64,000 bases of DNA, taken from the NCBI RefSeq assembly GCF_023806085.1, contig NZ_JAMSLX010000001.1:371387-435386 (forward strand), read 5' to 3'. A program made the position numbers and the translations under genes. This stretch comes from Hephaestia sp. MAHUQ-44. GTDB taxonomy: Bacteria > Pseudomonadota > Alphaproteobacteria > Sphingomonadales > Sphingomonadaceae. The notes under the pieces are model-generated. The model worked only from the letters and a program-made list of their open reading frames with translations. It did no database searches and had not been told where the DNA came from. This document shows, one piece after another, positions 34,703-44,630 of the stretch (its first letter is position 1; each line of letters begins with the position of its first letter).

Positions 34703-35176
34703 TCAGGGCAATCGATAATGATCTCCGAGCCGATCGAGCGCGATACCCAGTACGAGCTTGCCCGCGCGCGCCGGCCAGCCGAGCCCGCGCTCGGCGGCGG
34801 GCAACCCCTCGCCCGCGCACACCACCCGCCACAGGATATCGGAGAGCCCCGCGCCAACGCCCGCGATCGCGGCATCGAAGCGCCGCTTGGCGTCGATCTG
34901 CATGGTGGTCGGATCGGGGACCTGCGGTGCCGCGTGGCGCGCGTGCGGCGTCGCATCCCAGCGCATCGTGATCCGCGCGCCCAGCGCCGCGCGTTCGTAA
35001 TCGGCGCGCAGCCGCTCGCCCGCCTCGACCTGCCGCGCCGAAACGAAGCCCCGCGACGCGAGCCACGACAGGGGCGATTCGGCAAGGTTGACCGTCACAC
35101 TGCGGCGCCGTGGCTCGGCACTTCCGGCCCGGATCACACCGTGTTCGTCCACATGCCTTTCCGCGAGATCGCGCAT
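34703..35176 (-). CDS. DUF6456 protein
   Basis: A 157-residue protein of the family now called DUF6456: NLAESPLSWLASRGFVSARQ, then EAGERLRADYERAALGARIT, a variable linker and AIAGVGAGLSDILWRVVCAGE followed by ERGLGWPARAGKLVLGIALD. The helical C-terminal half suggests a regulatory or DNA-binding role, but no function is proven. GGAGG lies 5 nt before ATG 35176; ATG 35188 would add four residues. It is divergent to the XRE regulator. Confidence 0.8.
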   Translation of the reverse strand: MRDLAERHVDEHGVIRAGSAEPRRRSVTVNLAESPLSWLASRGFVSARQVEAGERLRADYERAALGARITMRWDATPHARHAAPQVPDPTTMQIDAKRRFDAAIAGVGAGLSDILWRVVCAGEGLPAAERGLGWPARAGKLVLGIALDRLGDHYRLP

Positions 35177-35267
35177 CCTGTCCTCCATCGCCGAGTCGCG
35201 CGAAGGCTTGCCACATCGGCAGGATTGTAGGACAGCAAGAAACCAGACCGGTTAAAAGGAAGCTTGG

Positions 35268-35840
35268 ATGATCACCGCGATCCGCGAAGTGCGCCGCGCC
35301 AAGGGGCTGACGCTCGACGAAGTCGCCCGGGCATGCGATCCGCCGACCACCGCGCAGACGATCGGACGCCTCGAAACCGGTACACGGACCGTCTCGGTCG
35401 ACTGGCTCAATCGGATCGCCGCGGCGCTGGGGGTGGCGGCCGCCGATCTGGTCAAGCTGCCCGACCGCGCGGACCTGCCCGTCGCCGCGATCCTGACCGC
35501 CGCCGGCACCCATGCGCCGACGCGACCCGAGGCGGTGACGCCGCCGCTGCCGGGGCCGGGGTTCGTCGCGGTGACGGTGGCCGACAGCATCGGCGATTAC
35601 CGCGCGGGCGATGCCATCTGGTGCGAGCAACTCGCTCCCGACGCTTTTACCCAGGCGCTCAACTGCGACGTGCTGGTGCCGCGCGCCGCCGGACGCTTCC
35701 TGTTCGGCCGGCTGATCGGGCGTGAGCCGGGCACACCGGGCAAGCTCCATTTATTGCCGCCGGGCGCGGGCGGGCGCCAGCAGGTCGTTGCCGATCCGCC
35801 GTGGATCGCGCGTGCGGTACGGCTGGTCCGGGGGCTATAG
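35268..35840 (+). CDS. XRE-family regulator with C-terminal S24/LexA-like sensor region
   Basis: A 190-residue protein. Residues 1-60 form an HTH (REVRRAKGLTLDEVARACDP; TIGRLETGTRTVSVDWLNRI). The rest (about 95-190) looks like the beta-rich domain of cI/HipB-type repressors (GDAIWCEQLAPDAFTQALNC; GRFLFGRLIG). No clear Ser-Lys protease pair is visible. AAGGAAG precedes ATG 35268. It lies divergent to the DUF6456 gene. Confidence 0.82.
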   Translation: MITAIREVRRAKGLTLDEVARACDPPTTAQTIGRLETGTRTVSVDWLNRIAAALGVAAADLVKLPDRADLPVAAILTAAGTHAPTRPEAVTPPLPGPGFVAVTVADSIGDYRAGDAIWCEQLAPDAFTQALNCDVLVPRAAGRFLFGRLIGREPGTPGKLHLLPPGAGGRQQVVADPPWIARAVRLVRGL

Positions 35841-35914
35841 CCGCGGCGGACACCAACGCGCGACGGCCCTTCGATTGACTCAGGGCGAGCGCAGATCGAG
35901 CGCGGCAATAAGAA

Positions 35915-35990
<76 letters not shown>

Positions 35991-36007
35991 CAACCAGCGA
36001 ACGCCGC

Positions 36008-36035
36008 GTCATAGCGGGCTTTTGCGCGTGTGCAA
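36008..36035 (-). promoter_or_regulatory. Predicted promoter of tRNA-Val
   Basis: On the minus strand TTGCAC (36035-36030) and TATGAC (36013-36008) are separated by 16 nt; the -10 ends 17 nt before the mature tRNA 5' end. Confidence 0.5.
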
Positions 36036-36124
36036 GTGTCGCCTGAACGCCGACGAAACGTCGCCCCCGGCTTTGCCCGCCGCACAACCACGCGCGCCGC
36101 TAATCCGGCCGTCGCGATAACGCG

Positions 36125-36139
36125 TTAAGAAATAATTTA
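36125..36139 (+). promoter_or_regulatory. CtrA-like box upstream of the second SciP-like gene
   Basis: TTAA (36125-36128), seven bases, then TTTA (36136-36139): one mismatch to the CtrA consensus TTAA-N7-TTAA. It lies 86 nt before the ATG of the DUF1153 gene at 36225, and a GANTC site follows 35 nt later. Confidence 0.55.
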
Positions 36140-36173
36140 CCTTTCCCGGCCAGCCTGCACGTCATTTGTGGGG

Positions 36174-36178
36174 GACTC
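36174..36178. promoter_or_regulatory. GANTC methylation site (CcrM target)
   Basis: GACTC lies between the CtrA-like box and the start of the SciP-like gene. CcrM, also encoded in this window, methylates GANTC; promoter sites of this type can link expression to replication. Confidence 0.5.
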
Positions 36179-36224
36179 CTCGCGCTCCGGTGGAGGGCGC
36201 CGGTAGCGTATTTCGGAGGTCATC

Positions 36225-36536
36225 ATGGGCGCAGATAGCAAGGTTCATCGACTGGGGGTCATCGGCCCCCTGGGCGAGACGCTGACGCTCAACTCGCTGC
36301 CGCCCGCCGATACCAAGCGGTGGATCATCCGGCGCAAGGCGGAAGTCGTGGCGGCGATTCGTGGCGGCTTGCTGACCAGCGAGGAGGCGTGCGCGCGCTA
36401 TCGGCTGTCTTCGGACGAACTGGAAAGCTGGCAGCGCGCGGTCGATGTCGCCGGCATGCCGGGGCTGCGTGTCACGCGCACGCAGCATTATCGCGACCTG
36501 TACGAAAAGCAGAGCCGGCTCGGGCTGCTCGACTAA
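36225..36536 (+). CDS. DUF1153 / SciP-like small helix-turn-helix protein, copy 2
   Basis: A 103-residue DUF1153 protein: VIGPLGETLTLNSLPPADTK, RWIIRRKAEVVAAIRGGLL, EEACARYRLSSDELESWQRA and GMPGLRVTRTQHYRDLYEK. It matches the Caulobacter CtrA-antagonist SciP in layout. TCGGAGG precedes ATG 36225. The upstream CtrA-like box and GANTC site suggest that this copy is the cell-cycle-controlled one; copy 1 (26440) lacks them. Confidence 0.88.
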   Translation: MGADSKVHRLGVIGPLGETLTLNSLPPADTKRWIIRRKAEVVAAIRGGLLTSEEACARYRLSSDELESWQRAVDVAGMPGLRVTRTQHYRDLYEKQSRLGLLD

Positions 36537-36570
36537 CGTCTTGCCGCTGACACGCCTGCGGCTCCGAGCA

Positions 36571-37506
36571 TCACGCGATCGGCAGCCCCTGACGTTTGGC
36601 AGCGGTGCAATAATCGAGCATCGCCTGCCGCGTCGACGCACCAAGCATCACGAAGGCGCGGCGGCGATCGTCGGGGTCGGGGGTGCGGCCCAACAGCCCC
36701 GCCTCGGTCATCCGCCCGATCCAGCGCAGCGCGGTGGTAGGCGCGACCGCAGCGGCAATACACAGGCTCGATACCGACACCCGACTGCCCTCGAGATCGG
36801 CGGCGAACAGATCGAGCAGCATGTCCCACGCCGGATCCTCGAACAGCCCGCCGGCAATATATTGGTCGCGCAGGCGGCGCGATCGGATCGCATCGCGCAG
36901 GTCGCGCGCCTCGACGATGGCGCCAGGCACCACCTCGGCCGCGCGAAAGCCGGGCCGACGATCGCTGACCACATTCTCGCTCGGCGCGGTCGGCCCCCGC
37001 TGCGCGAGCCGCGCCAGCGCTTCGGCGATCCGCGCGACTTCCTCATTCATCTGCCGCAGCCGTTCGGCCTCGCGGCTGCGATCCTCGACGCCGCCGGCAT
37101 GCCCCGAACACGCCAGCATCACCGCAAGCAGCCGTTGCGCAGCATCCGGCTCGCACAACAGATCGACGTTGCCGCCGAGCAGGTGACGCGAAACCGGATC
37201 AATCTGTGCCATCGTCAGTGCCACGATGACGCGTGCCCCTCGTTCGCGCGCCCATGTATCGAGGCGCGGCAACAGCGCGTCGAGCGCCGCGTCGCCAAGC
37301 GTTTGCGCTTCGAGCAGGATGAGATCGACCGGCTCGTCAAACGCGCTGGCATCGGTGGGATCGGCGACGCCGGCAAGGCGCGTGCCGGCAGCAGCCAACG
37401 CATCACGGGCGGGACCAGCAGCCGCTGCATCGGCAGCGATCACGAGCGCATTGATCGATGTGGCGGGGAAACCTGCTTCGTGTGCAAAGGCCCCCGTCAC
37501 CGCCAT
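36571..37506 (-). CDS. Winged-helix (MarR-like) regulator with receiver-like N-terminal region
   Basis: A 311-residue protein. Residues ~20-130 have an alternating alpha/beta pattern like a degenerate receiver (INALVIAADAAAAGPARDAL; VDLILLEAQTLGDAALDALL), without the usual phosphorylation triad. After a helical linker, residues ~215-300 form a winged helix: SVSSLCIAAAVAPTTALRWI, EAGLLGRTPDPDDRRRAFVM. It is 4 nt downstream of pntB and probably co-transcribed; its targets are unknown. Confidence 0.8.
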   Translation of the reverse strand: MAVTGAFAHEAGFPATSINALVIAADAAAAGPARDALAAAGTRLAGVADPTDASAFDEPVDLILLEAQTLGDAALDALLPRLDTWARERGARVIVALTMAQIDPVSRHLLGGNVDLLCEPDAAQRLLAVMLACSGHAGGVEDRSREAERLRQMNEEVARIAEALARLAQRGPTAPSENVVSDRRPGFRAAEVVPGAIVEARDLRDAIRSRRLRDQYIAGGLFEDPAWDMLLDLFAADLEGSRVSVSSLCIAAAVAPTTALRWIGRMTEAGLLGRTPDPDDRRRAFVMLGASTRQAMLDYCTAAKRQGLPIA

Positions 37507-37510
37507 GGCC

Positions 37511-38992
37511 TCAATCGAGCGCCTTGACGATTTCCTCGACCATCTTCTTGGCGTCGGCGAGCAGCATCATCGTGTTGTCGCGATAGAAGACCTCATTGTC
37601 GACACCGGCATAGCCCACGCCGCCCATCGAGCGCTTGATGAACAACACCGTCTTGGCCCTTTCGACATCGAGCACAGGCATGCCGTAGATCGGCGACGAT
37701 TTGTCGGTCTTGGCCGCCGGATTGGTGACGTCGTTGGCGCCGATCACGAAGGCGACATCGGTCTGCGCGAATTCGGAGTTGATGTCCTCGAGCTCGAACA
37801 CCTCGTCATAGGGCACATTGGCCTCGGCGAGCAGCACGTTCATGTGGCCCGGCATCCGCCCCGCGACCGGATGGATCGCGTATTTGACGCGCACACCGGC
37901 TTCCTTGAGCTTGTCGCCCATCTCACGCAGCGCGTGCTGCGCCTGCGCCACCGCCATGCCGTAACCGGGGACGATGATGACCTGTTCGGCCTGGCTCATC
38001 AGAAACGCCGCATCCTCGGCCGAGCCGCGCTTCCACGGACGGTCGATCGCCGCGCCACCACCGCTTGCCCCGCCGCTATCGCCACCGAAGCCGCCCGCGA
38101 TCACGCTGACGAAGCTGCGGTTCATCGCGCGGCACATGATGTACGACAGGATCGCGCCCGACGAGCCCACCAGCGCGCCGGTGATGATCATCGCGGTGTT
38201 GTGGAGCGTGAACCCCATCGCGGCGGCCGCCCAGCCCGAATAGCTGTTGAGCATCGAGACCACGACCGGCATGTCCGCACCGCCGATGGGCACGATGAGC
38301 AGGAAGCCGATCGCGAACGACAGCGCGGTGATCGTCCAGAAAATCCAGGGCGACTGATCCTGCGTGAACCAGGCGACCAGCCCGACGATCGCCGCGAGCA
38401 CGCCGAAGTTGATGACATGGCGGAACGGCAGCAGGATCGGCTTGCCCGACATATTGCCGTTCAATTTGGCAAAGGCGATGACCGAGCCGGAGAAGGTGAT
38501 CGCGCCGATCGCGACACCAAGCCCCATTTCGACCCGGCTGACGGGGTGGATCGCCATGAACGGATCACCGATCATCGGCGTCACCAGATCGGCGATCCCG
38601 AACGCGCCGGGATTGAGATAGGCCGCGCAGCCGACCAGCACCGCGGCCATACCGACGAGGCTGTGGAAGGCCGCGACGAGCTGCGGCATCGCCGTCATCG
38701 CGATCCGGCGCGCGATGACGAGGCCGATCCCACCGCCGACCGCGATCGCGACGAGAATTTCGAACGCCGCGACCAGATCCATGCCAGCGAAAAGGGCACC
38801 ATCGGTGTTGGCGACACGCGGAGCATGCGTGATCAGCGTCGTGACCACGGCGATCGCCATACCGACCATACCAAAGCGGTTGCCCCGGCGGCTGCTCTCT
38901 GGGCTCGACAGCCCGCGCAGCGCGAGGATGAAGCACACCCCTGCGATCAGATAGGCGAGCGCCACCCAGGGATTCACCGAATTCACGTCCAT
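37511..38992 (-). CDS. pntB: NAD(P) transhydrogenase subunit beta
   Basis: A 493-residue subunit with about nine N-terminal membrane helices (LAYLIAGVCFILALRGL onward) and a C-terminal NADP(H)-binding domain from about residue 310, with VIIVPGYGMAVAQAQHALRE, KYAIHPVAGRMPGHMNVLLA and VAFVIGANDVTNPAAKTD. With PntA it uses the proton gradient to make NADPH from NADH. GGGGAA precedes the ATG. It follows the short PntA2 gene by 86 nt. Confidence 0.95.
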   Translation of the reverse strand: MDVNSVNPWVALAYLIAGVCFILALRGLSSPESSRRGNRFGMVGMAIAVVTTLITHAPRVANTDGALFAGMDLVAAFEILVAIAVGGGIGLVIARRIAMTAMPQLVAAFHSLVGMAAVLVGCAAYLNPGAFGIADLVTPMIGDPFMAIHPVSRVEMGLGVAIGAITFSGSVIAFAKLNGNMSGKPILLPFRHVINFGVLAAIVGLVAWFTQDQSPWIFWTITALSFAIGFLLIVPIGGADMPVVVSMLNSYSGWAAAAMGFTLHNTAMIITGALVGSSGAILSYIMCRAMNRSFVSVIAGGFGGDSGGASGGGAAIDRPWKRGSAEDAAFLMSQAEQVIIVPGYGMAVAQAQHALREMGDKLKEAGVRVKYAIHPVAGRMPGHMNVLLAEANVPYDEVFELEDINSEFAQTDVAFVIGANDVTNPAAKTDKSSPIYGMPVLDVERAKTVLFIKRSMGGVGYAGVDNEVFYRDNTMMLLADAKKMVEEIVKALD

Positions 38993-39078
38993 TGTGTTCC
39001 CCGTTCGTCAGCCAGCGCAGGCCGGCATTTCCCTGTTCCAGCCCGGCACGAAACCCCAGCCCGTGCTGGGGCGACGGA

Positions 39079-39375
39079 TTATGATTTGGCCGCCGGCCGC
39101 TCTTTCTTCTTGTACATGGCGAGCATCCGCGCGGTGACCGCAAAGCCACCGAAGATGTTGACGCTGGCCAGCGCCACCGCGATCAGCCCCAGCCATTTCG
39201 AGCCGGTCGAGCCCGCCGCGGCACTCGCAATCAGCGCACCGACGACGATCACGCTCGAAATCGCGTTGGTCACCGCCATCAGCGGCGTGTGCAGCGCCGG
39301 GGTGACCGACCAGACGACATAATAACCGACGAAACACGCCAGCGCGAAGATCGACAGGATCGAAACAAAATCCAT
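39079..39375 (-). CDS. NAD(P) transhydrogenase alpha-2 (membrane) subunit
   Basis: A 98-residue protein with three membrane helices: [40 protein letters not shown] and [20 protein letters not shown]. The HTPLMxxTNAIS motif is specific for the membrane part of PntA, which in alphaproteobacteria is encoded separately from the NAD-binding part. GGGGGA precedes the ATG. Confidence 0.93.
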   Translation of the reverse strand: MDFVSILSIFALACFVGYYVVWSVTPALHTPLMAVTNAISSVIVVGALIASAAAGSTGSKWLGLIAVALASVNIFGGFAVTARMLAMYKKKERPAAKS

Positions 39376-39387
39376 GATATCCCCCGT

Positions 39388-40515
39388 TCAGCCCAGCAGC
39401 CGTTGATTGACGACCTTGCCACCCTGCGTCAGCCGGATCGCGTCGCCGATCTCGTCGCCGTCGGGGAGGACGGGCTTGCCCGCTTCCTTGTCCCAGAACG
39501 CCGAGAGGAAATTGTAGAGGTTGCGCGCGAACAGCGCCGACGCATCGGTGGCAAGACGGCTCGGCACGTTCTTGTGGCCGACGATCTTGATGCCGTGCTT
39601 CTCGACGATCTCGCCGGCAACCGCACCTTCGACATTGCCGCCCTGTTCGACCGCGAGATCGATGATCACGCTGCCCGGCCGCATCGTCGCCAGTTGTGCG
39701 TCCGAAATCAGGCGCGGCGCGGGCCGGCCCGGAATCAGCGCGGTGGTGATCACGATGTCCTGCTTGGCGATATGGCTCGAAACCAGTTCGGCCTGCGCCT
39801 TCTGATATTCTTCGGACATCTCGCCAGCATAACCGCCCGAACCTTCGCCCTCGATGCCCTTGACGTTCTCGACGAAGATCGGCTTGGCGCCGAGGCTCTG
39901 AATTTGTTCCCTGGTCGCCGAGCGAACGTCGGTCGCCGAAACCTGAGCGCCCAGCCGCCGGGCGGTCGCGATCGCCTGCAAGCCGGCAACGCCGACCCCC
40001 ATGACGAAAACGCGCGCGGCCGAGACGGTGCCCGCCGCGGTCATCATCATCGGAAACACGCGACCATAAACGGCCGCGGCATCGAGCACCGCCTTGTAGC
40101 CGGCAAGATTCGATTGCGACGACAGGATATCCATCGATTGCGCGCGCGTGATGCGCGGCATGAATTCCATCGCCAGCGCCTCGATCCCGGCCTTGGCATA
40201 GGCATCGACCCGCGCGCGCTCACCAAAGGGGTTGAGCCCCGCGACCAGCCACGCACCCTGTTTCGCCGCGGCGATGCTCGCGGGCTCGGGTCCCTGCACG
40301 CCGAGCAGGATATCGGCGCCTGCGAGCACCTCATCGCGACCGCCCAGCGTCGCGCCCACGGCCTCGTAATCGGCATCGGCATAGGACGCCGCCGCGCCCG
40401 CGCCGCGCTCGATCGCGACCGCGGCGCCCAAAGCGATGAATTTTTTCGCGGTTTCCGGGGTCGCGGCGACACGCCGCTCGCCGGCAGCACCTTCCTTGAG
40501 GATCGCGATCTTCAC
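39388..40515 (-). CDS. pntA: Re/Si-specific NAD(P) transhydrogenase subunit alpha (NAD-binding)
   Basis: A 375-residue soluble subunit: KIAILKEGAAGERRVAATPE at the start, NLAGYKAVLDAAAVYGRVFP, the dinucleotide site VFVMGVGVAGLQAIATARRL and TALIPGRPAPRLISDAQLAT. It binds NAD(H). The start codon is GTG. It is preceded by the 40-codon oxidase subunit gene and followed at 12 nt by the membrane alpha-2 subunit. Confidence 0.95.
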   Translation of the reverse strand: MKIAILKEGAAGERRVAATPETAKKFIALGAAVAIERGAGAAASYADADYEAVGATLGGRDEVLAGADILLGVQGPEPASIAAAKQGAWLVAGLNPFGERARVDAYAKAGIEALAMEFMPRITRAQSMDILSSQSNLAGYKAVLDAAAVYGRVFPMMMTAAGTVSAARVFVMGVGVAGLQAIATARRLGAQVSATDVRSATREQIQSLGAKPIFVENVKGIEGEGSGGYAGEMSEEYQKAQAELVSSHIAKQDIVITTALIPGRPAPRLISDAQLATMRPGSVIIDLAVEQGGNVEGAVAGEIVEKHGIKIVGHKNVPSRLATDASALFARNLYNFLSAFWDKEAGKPVLPDGDEIGDAIRLTQGGKVVNQRLLG

Positions 40516-40528
40516 GCGGCGTTCCGGC

Positions 40529-40651
40529 TCACGAAATCAGCCACATGACAAGCATCGCGATCAGAAACAGCGACACCGCGCTCCACTTGAACAGCGCCAT
40601 GATCGTTGCGTAGGTCGCTTCATGCGCCTCTATGTTACCGTTCCCGGCCAT
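40529..40651 (-). CDS. aa3-type cytochrome c oxidase subunit IV (40 residues)
   Basis: A short gene reads MAGNGNIEAHEATYATIMAL followed by a single membrane helix (WSAVSLFLIAMLVMWLIS) and stops at 40529. The EAHEATYATIMALFKW start matches the bacterial aa3-type oxidase subunit IV family, a one-helix accessory subunit of cytochrome c oxidase. An AGGAAGGA site lies upstream. It is 13 nt ahead of pntA, an arrangement I recall from other alphaproteobacteria. Confidence 0.85.
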   Translation of the reverse strand: MAGNGNIEAHEATYATIMALFKWSAVSLFLIAMLVMWLIS

Positions 40652-40806
40652 CGATCGTCGATCCTTCCTGAAACCCCAATTGGCGGCGATCCTTAACCGG
40701 CGTCGCACAGCACCTCAAGCCCTACACGGGGTTGGGGGCGCTTAAGGCGACCTTTACCGCCTCGGCCCTATGGTTCGGGCCGAACCGGATGATCAAGAGG
40801 GTTGCA

Positions 40807-42228
40807 ATGACGCCTAACGGCCAGCGTTTGCTGATGCTGATCGATGACGAGCCTGCCCAGCGACGGCTGATATCGGCGCTGGCCGCGCGTGGCGGGTGGC
40901 GATCAATATTCGCCGCCGACGCTGAAATGGCGATCGCGATGCTCGGCACGCAGGATGGCATGCAGCTCGATGCGATTCTGCTCGACATCTGGTCACCTGA
41001 TGAAGACGCCGCCAGTCTGATCGCCGAATTGCGCGCGCGCCGCCCCGCGCTGCCCATCCTGATGCTTACCGCGCACGTCTCGGTCGGGCGCGCGGTCGAT
41101 GCGATGCGCAGCGGCGCTACCGATTTCCTGGTCAAGCCGATCGCCCCCGAACGCCTGCTGGGCGCGCTCGAAACCGCGGTCGGCGGCAAGACCACAGGCG
41201 AATTGCGTCCTCTGACCGAAAAGATTCCGGCGACGCTCGGCTTCGAGGACATTGTCGGCGCCGAGCCGCAATTCCGCGCCGCGCTGGCGATCGCGGCCAA
41301 GGCGGCGCGCGCGCGCGTGCCGGTGCTGCTCGAAGGCGAAAGCGGCGTCGGCAAGGAAGTCGTCGCCGATGCCATCCATGCCGCCAGCCCCCGCGCGAAG
41401 AAGCCGTTGATCGCGGTCAATTGCGGCGCGATCCCCGCCAACCTTATCGAATCCGAATTGTTCGGGCACGAAAAGGGCGCATTTACTGGCGCGTTCGAGC
41501 GCAAGGTGGGGCGCTTTCAGGAAGCCGATGGCGGCACGCTGTTCCTCGACGAAGTCTGCGAGATACCGCTCGACGCGCAGGTCAAGCTGCTGCACCTGCT
41601 GCAGTCGGGCGAGGTGCAGGCGCTCGGTGCTCGGCACAGCCGCGAGGTCGACGTGCGCGTGATCGCGGCGAGCAACAAGCGGCTCCTCGACGAGGTCGAG
41701 GCCGGACGCTTCCGCGAAGATCTCTATTACCGGCTCAACGTGGTTCAGGTGACGATCCCGCCGCTGCGTGAGCGTGTCGCCGATATTCCCTCGCTCGCCC
41801 GCCATCTGCTCGCGCGGATCGCCGAACAGCCGGGGCTGCGGCCGATCGGGATCACCGACGACGCGATCCGGCTGCTGATGAATTACGATTGGCCGGGCAA
41901 TGTCCGCCAGCTCCAGAATGCACTGTTCCGCGCCGCCGTGCTGTGCGACGAGGCCGCGCTGACCGACGCCGATTTCCCGCAGATCGCGGCGCTGGGCACC
42001 CGCCGTTCACCCACCACCCCCACCGCGGCAATGGCATCGAACGGCGGCGTCACGCTCTATCACCCCGATGGCAATCTGCGCACGCTGGAGGAGATCGAGG
42101 CCGATCTGATCCGGCTGGCGATCGGCCATTATCGCGGCCGGATGACCGAGGTCGCGCGGCGGCTGGGGATCGGGCGTTCGACGCTCTACCGCAAATTGAG
42201 CGAACTCGGGATCGACAACGCGGCGTAG
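40807..42228 (+). CDS. Sigma54-dependent response regulator
   Basis: A 473-residue NtrC-type activator. Receiver (1-120): D13/D14, phospho-acceptor D60, T88 and K110. AAA+ domain (about 145-385): Walker [10 protein letters not shown], the sigma54-contact loop GAFTGA at 224-229 and [10 protein letters not shown] Fis-type HTH closes the protein ([20 protein letters not shown]). The intact GAFTGA shows it can activate sigma54 promoters. No partner kinase is adjacent. It converges on folP with a 4-nt gap. Confidence 0.92.
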   Translation: MTPNGQRLLMLIDDEPAQRRLISALAARGGWRSIFAADAEMAIAMLGTQDGMQLDAILLDIWSPDEDAASLIAELRARRPALPILMLTAHVSVGRAVDAMRSGATDFLVKPIAPERLLGALETAVGGKTTGELRPLTEKIPATLGFEDIVGAEPQFRAALAIAAKAARARVPVLLEGESGVGKEVVADAIHAASPRAKKPLIAVNCGAIPANLIESELFGHEKGAFTGAFERKVGRFQEADGGTLFLDEVCEIPLDAQVKLLHLLQSGEVQALGARHSREVDVRVIAASNKRLLDEVEAGRFREDLYYRLNVVQVTIPPLRERVADIPSLARHLLARIAEQPGLRPIGITDDAIRLLMNYDWPGNVRQLQNALFRAAVLCDEAALTDADFPQIAALGTRRSPTTPTAAMASNGGVTLYHPDGNLRTLEEIEADLIRLAIGHYRGRMTEVARRLGIGRSTLYRKLSELGIDNAA

Positions 42229-42232
42229 CGCG

Positions 42233-43294
42233 TCAGCCCCCGACCAATGCCTGATCGCGCAGCCCCCGCCAGACGCGCGTGGCCTGCACCGTCTCTGCGA
42301 CATCGTGGACGCGGAGGAGTTGGACACCCGCGTCCATCCCCTTGACCGCAAGCGCGATCGAGCCGCCGAGCCGCGCGTCGGCGGGCGCTTCGTTCGACAG
42401 CGCGCCGATCATCCGCTTGCGGCTGGCGCCGAGCATGATCGGACAGCCGAGCCCGTGGAACAGCGCGAGACCGTTGAGCAGCGCGAGATTGTCCGCGAGG
42501 CTCTTGCCGAAACCGATGCCCGGATCGACGATGATCTTCGCACGATCGACGCCCGCGGCGGCGACCGCATCGATCCGCGCGTCGAGCCAGTCGAACACCT
42601 CGGTGAGAACATGGGTATAGCCATGGCCGCCATGCGGGCCTTTTTCGGGCTCGGGTGAGTGCATCAGGATAACGGGGCAGCCCGCGCGCGCGACCAGATC
42701 GAGCGCGCGATCGTCCCACAGCAGCGCCGAGACGTCGTTGACGATGTGCGCGCCCGCCGCGAGCGCGGCCTCCATCACGCTGGCCTTGCGCGTGTCGATC
42801 GAGATCAAAGTGCCCGCCGCGCGCAGCCGTTCGATCACCGGGACGACGCGTTTGATTTCGTCGCCTTCCCACACCGTCGCGGCACCCGGCCGGGTCGATT
42901 CACCGCCAATGTCGACCAGCGCCGCGCCGGCCGCGGCCAGATCGACCCCGGCGGCGGCAGCAGCGGCAGGATCGTCCTGATGGCCGCCACCATCCGAGAA
43001 GCTGTCGGGGGTGACGTTGAGAATGCCCGCGGCGAGCGGCTGATCGAAGCGCAGCGTCCGTTCGCCAAGCGTCAGCGGTGCGCGCGGCGCGGTGATCCGC
43101 TGGTGGAGCGTGGCCGCGCGTTGGTTGCCGCCCAACGCCTGGTCGAAATCGGCGATCGGCACGGTGCGGCGGGTGCCGGCCTCGATCACCTCATATGCGG
43201 CGAACCACAGCATCCCGCCCGCCAGCCGCGCCACCGCGCCGTCGCGACCGACGGGGGTGTCGACGAACTGGGTGGGGCGGAGGTGGAAGGTCAT
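42233..43294 (-). CDS. folP: Dihydropteroate synthase
   Basis: A 353-residue enzyme joining pABA and pterin diphosphate in folate synthesis. The DHPS core begins near residue 85: AAGILNVTPDSFSDGG, VDIGGESTRPGAATV, ISIDTRKASVMEAAL, NDVSALLWDD, DPGIGFGKSLADNLALLNGL and LGASRKRMIGAL. The ~80-residue N-terminal extension is common in alphaproteobacteria. ATG 43294 has a better spaced AAAGGATG than ATG 43300. It lies 28 nt after ccrM. Confidence 0.94.
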   Translation of the reverse strand: MTFHLRPTQFVDTPVGRDGAVARLAGGMLWFAAYEVIEAGTRRTVPIADFDQALGGNQRAATLHQRITAPRAPLTLGERTLRFDQPLAAGILNVTPDSFSDGGGHQDDPAAAAAAGVDLAAAGAALVDIGGESTRPGAATVWEGDEIKRVVPVIERLRAAGTLISIDTRKASVMEAALAAGAHIVNDVSALLWDDRALDLVARAGCPVILMHSPEPEKGPHGGHGYTHVLTEVFDWLDARIDAVAAAGVDRAKIIVDPGIGFGKSLADNLALLNGLALFHGLGCPIMLGASRKRMIGALSNEAPADARLGGSIALAVKGMDAGVQLLRVHDVAETVQATRVWRGLRDQALVGG

Positions 43295-43322
43295 GCCCAT
43301 CCTTTGCCGTTCGGGCGCTGGC

Positions 43323-44519
<1,197 letters not shown>

Positions 44520-44523
44520 TTAG

Positions 44524-44531
44524 TTAACCAT
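44524..44531. promoter_or_regulatory. CtrA half-site (TTAACCAT) upstream of ccrM
   Basis: TTAACCAT on the plus strand (ATGGTTAA toward ccrM) matches the CtrA 8-mer half-motif. A second GTTAAC lies at 44547-44552. Both sit in the 171-nt gap upstream of ccrM. Confidence 0.5.
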
Positions 44532-44586
44532 CATCGTGACCAAATCGTTAACGATGCGGAACATTTCGCGACCTTCCCGACATGTT

Positions 44587-44591
44587 GAGTC
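44587..44591. promoter_or_regulatory. GANTC site in the ccrM upstream region
   Basis: GAGTC lies in the ccrM leader region; a further GACTC is at 44636-44640 inside the last codons of rnhB. In Caulobacter, methylation of GANTC sites near the ccrM promoter lowers its expression. Confidence 0.5.
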
Positions 44592-44630
44592 CGCCCGCGC
44601 GATGCGACCGCAAGGGCTGGTGGTGTGCCT

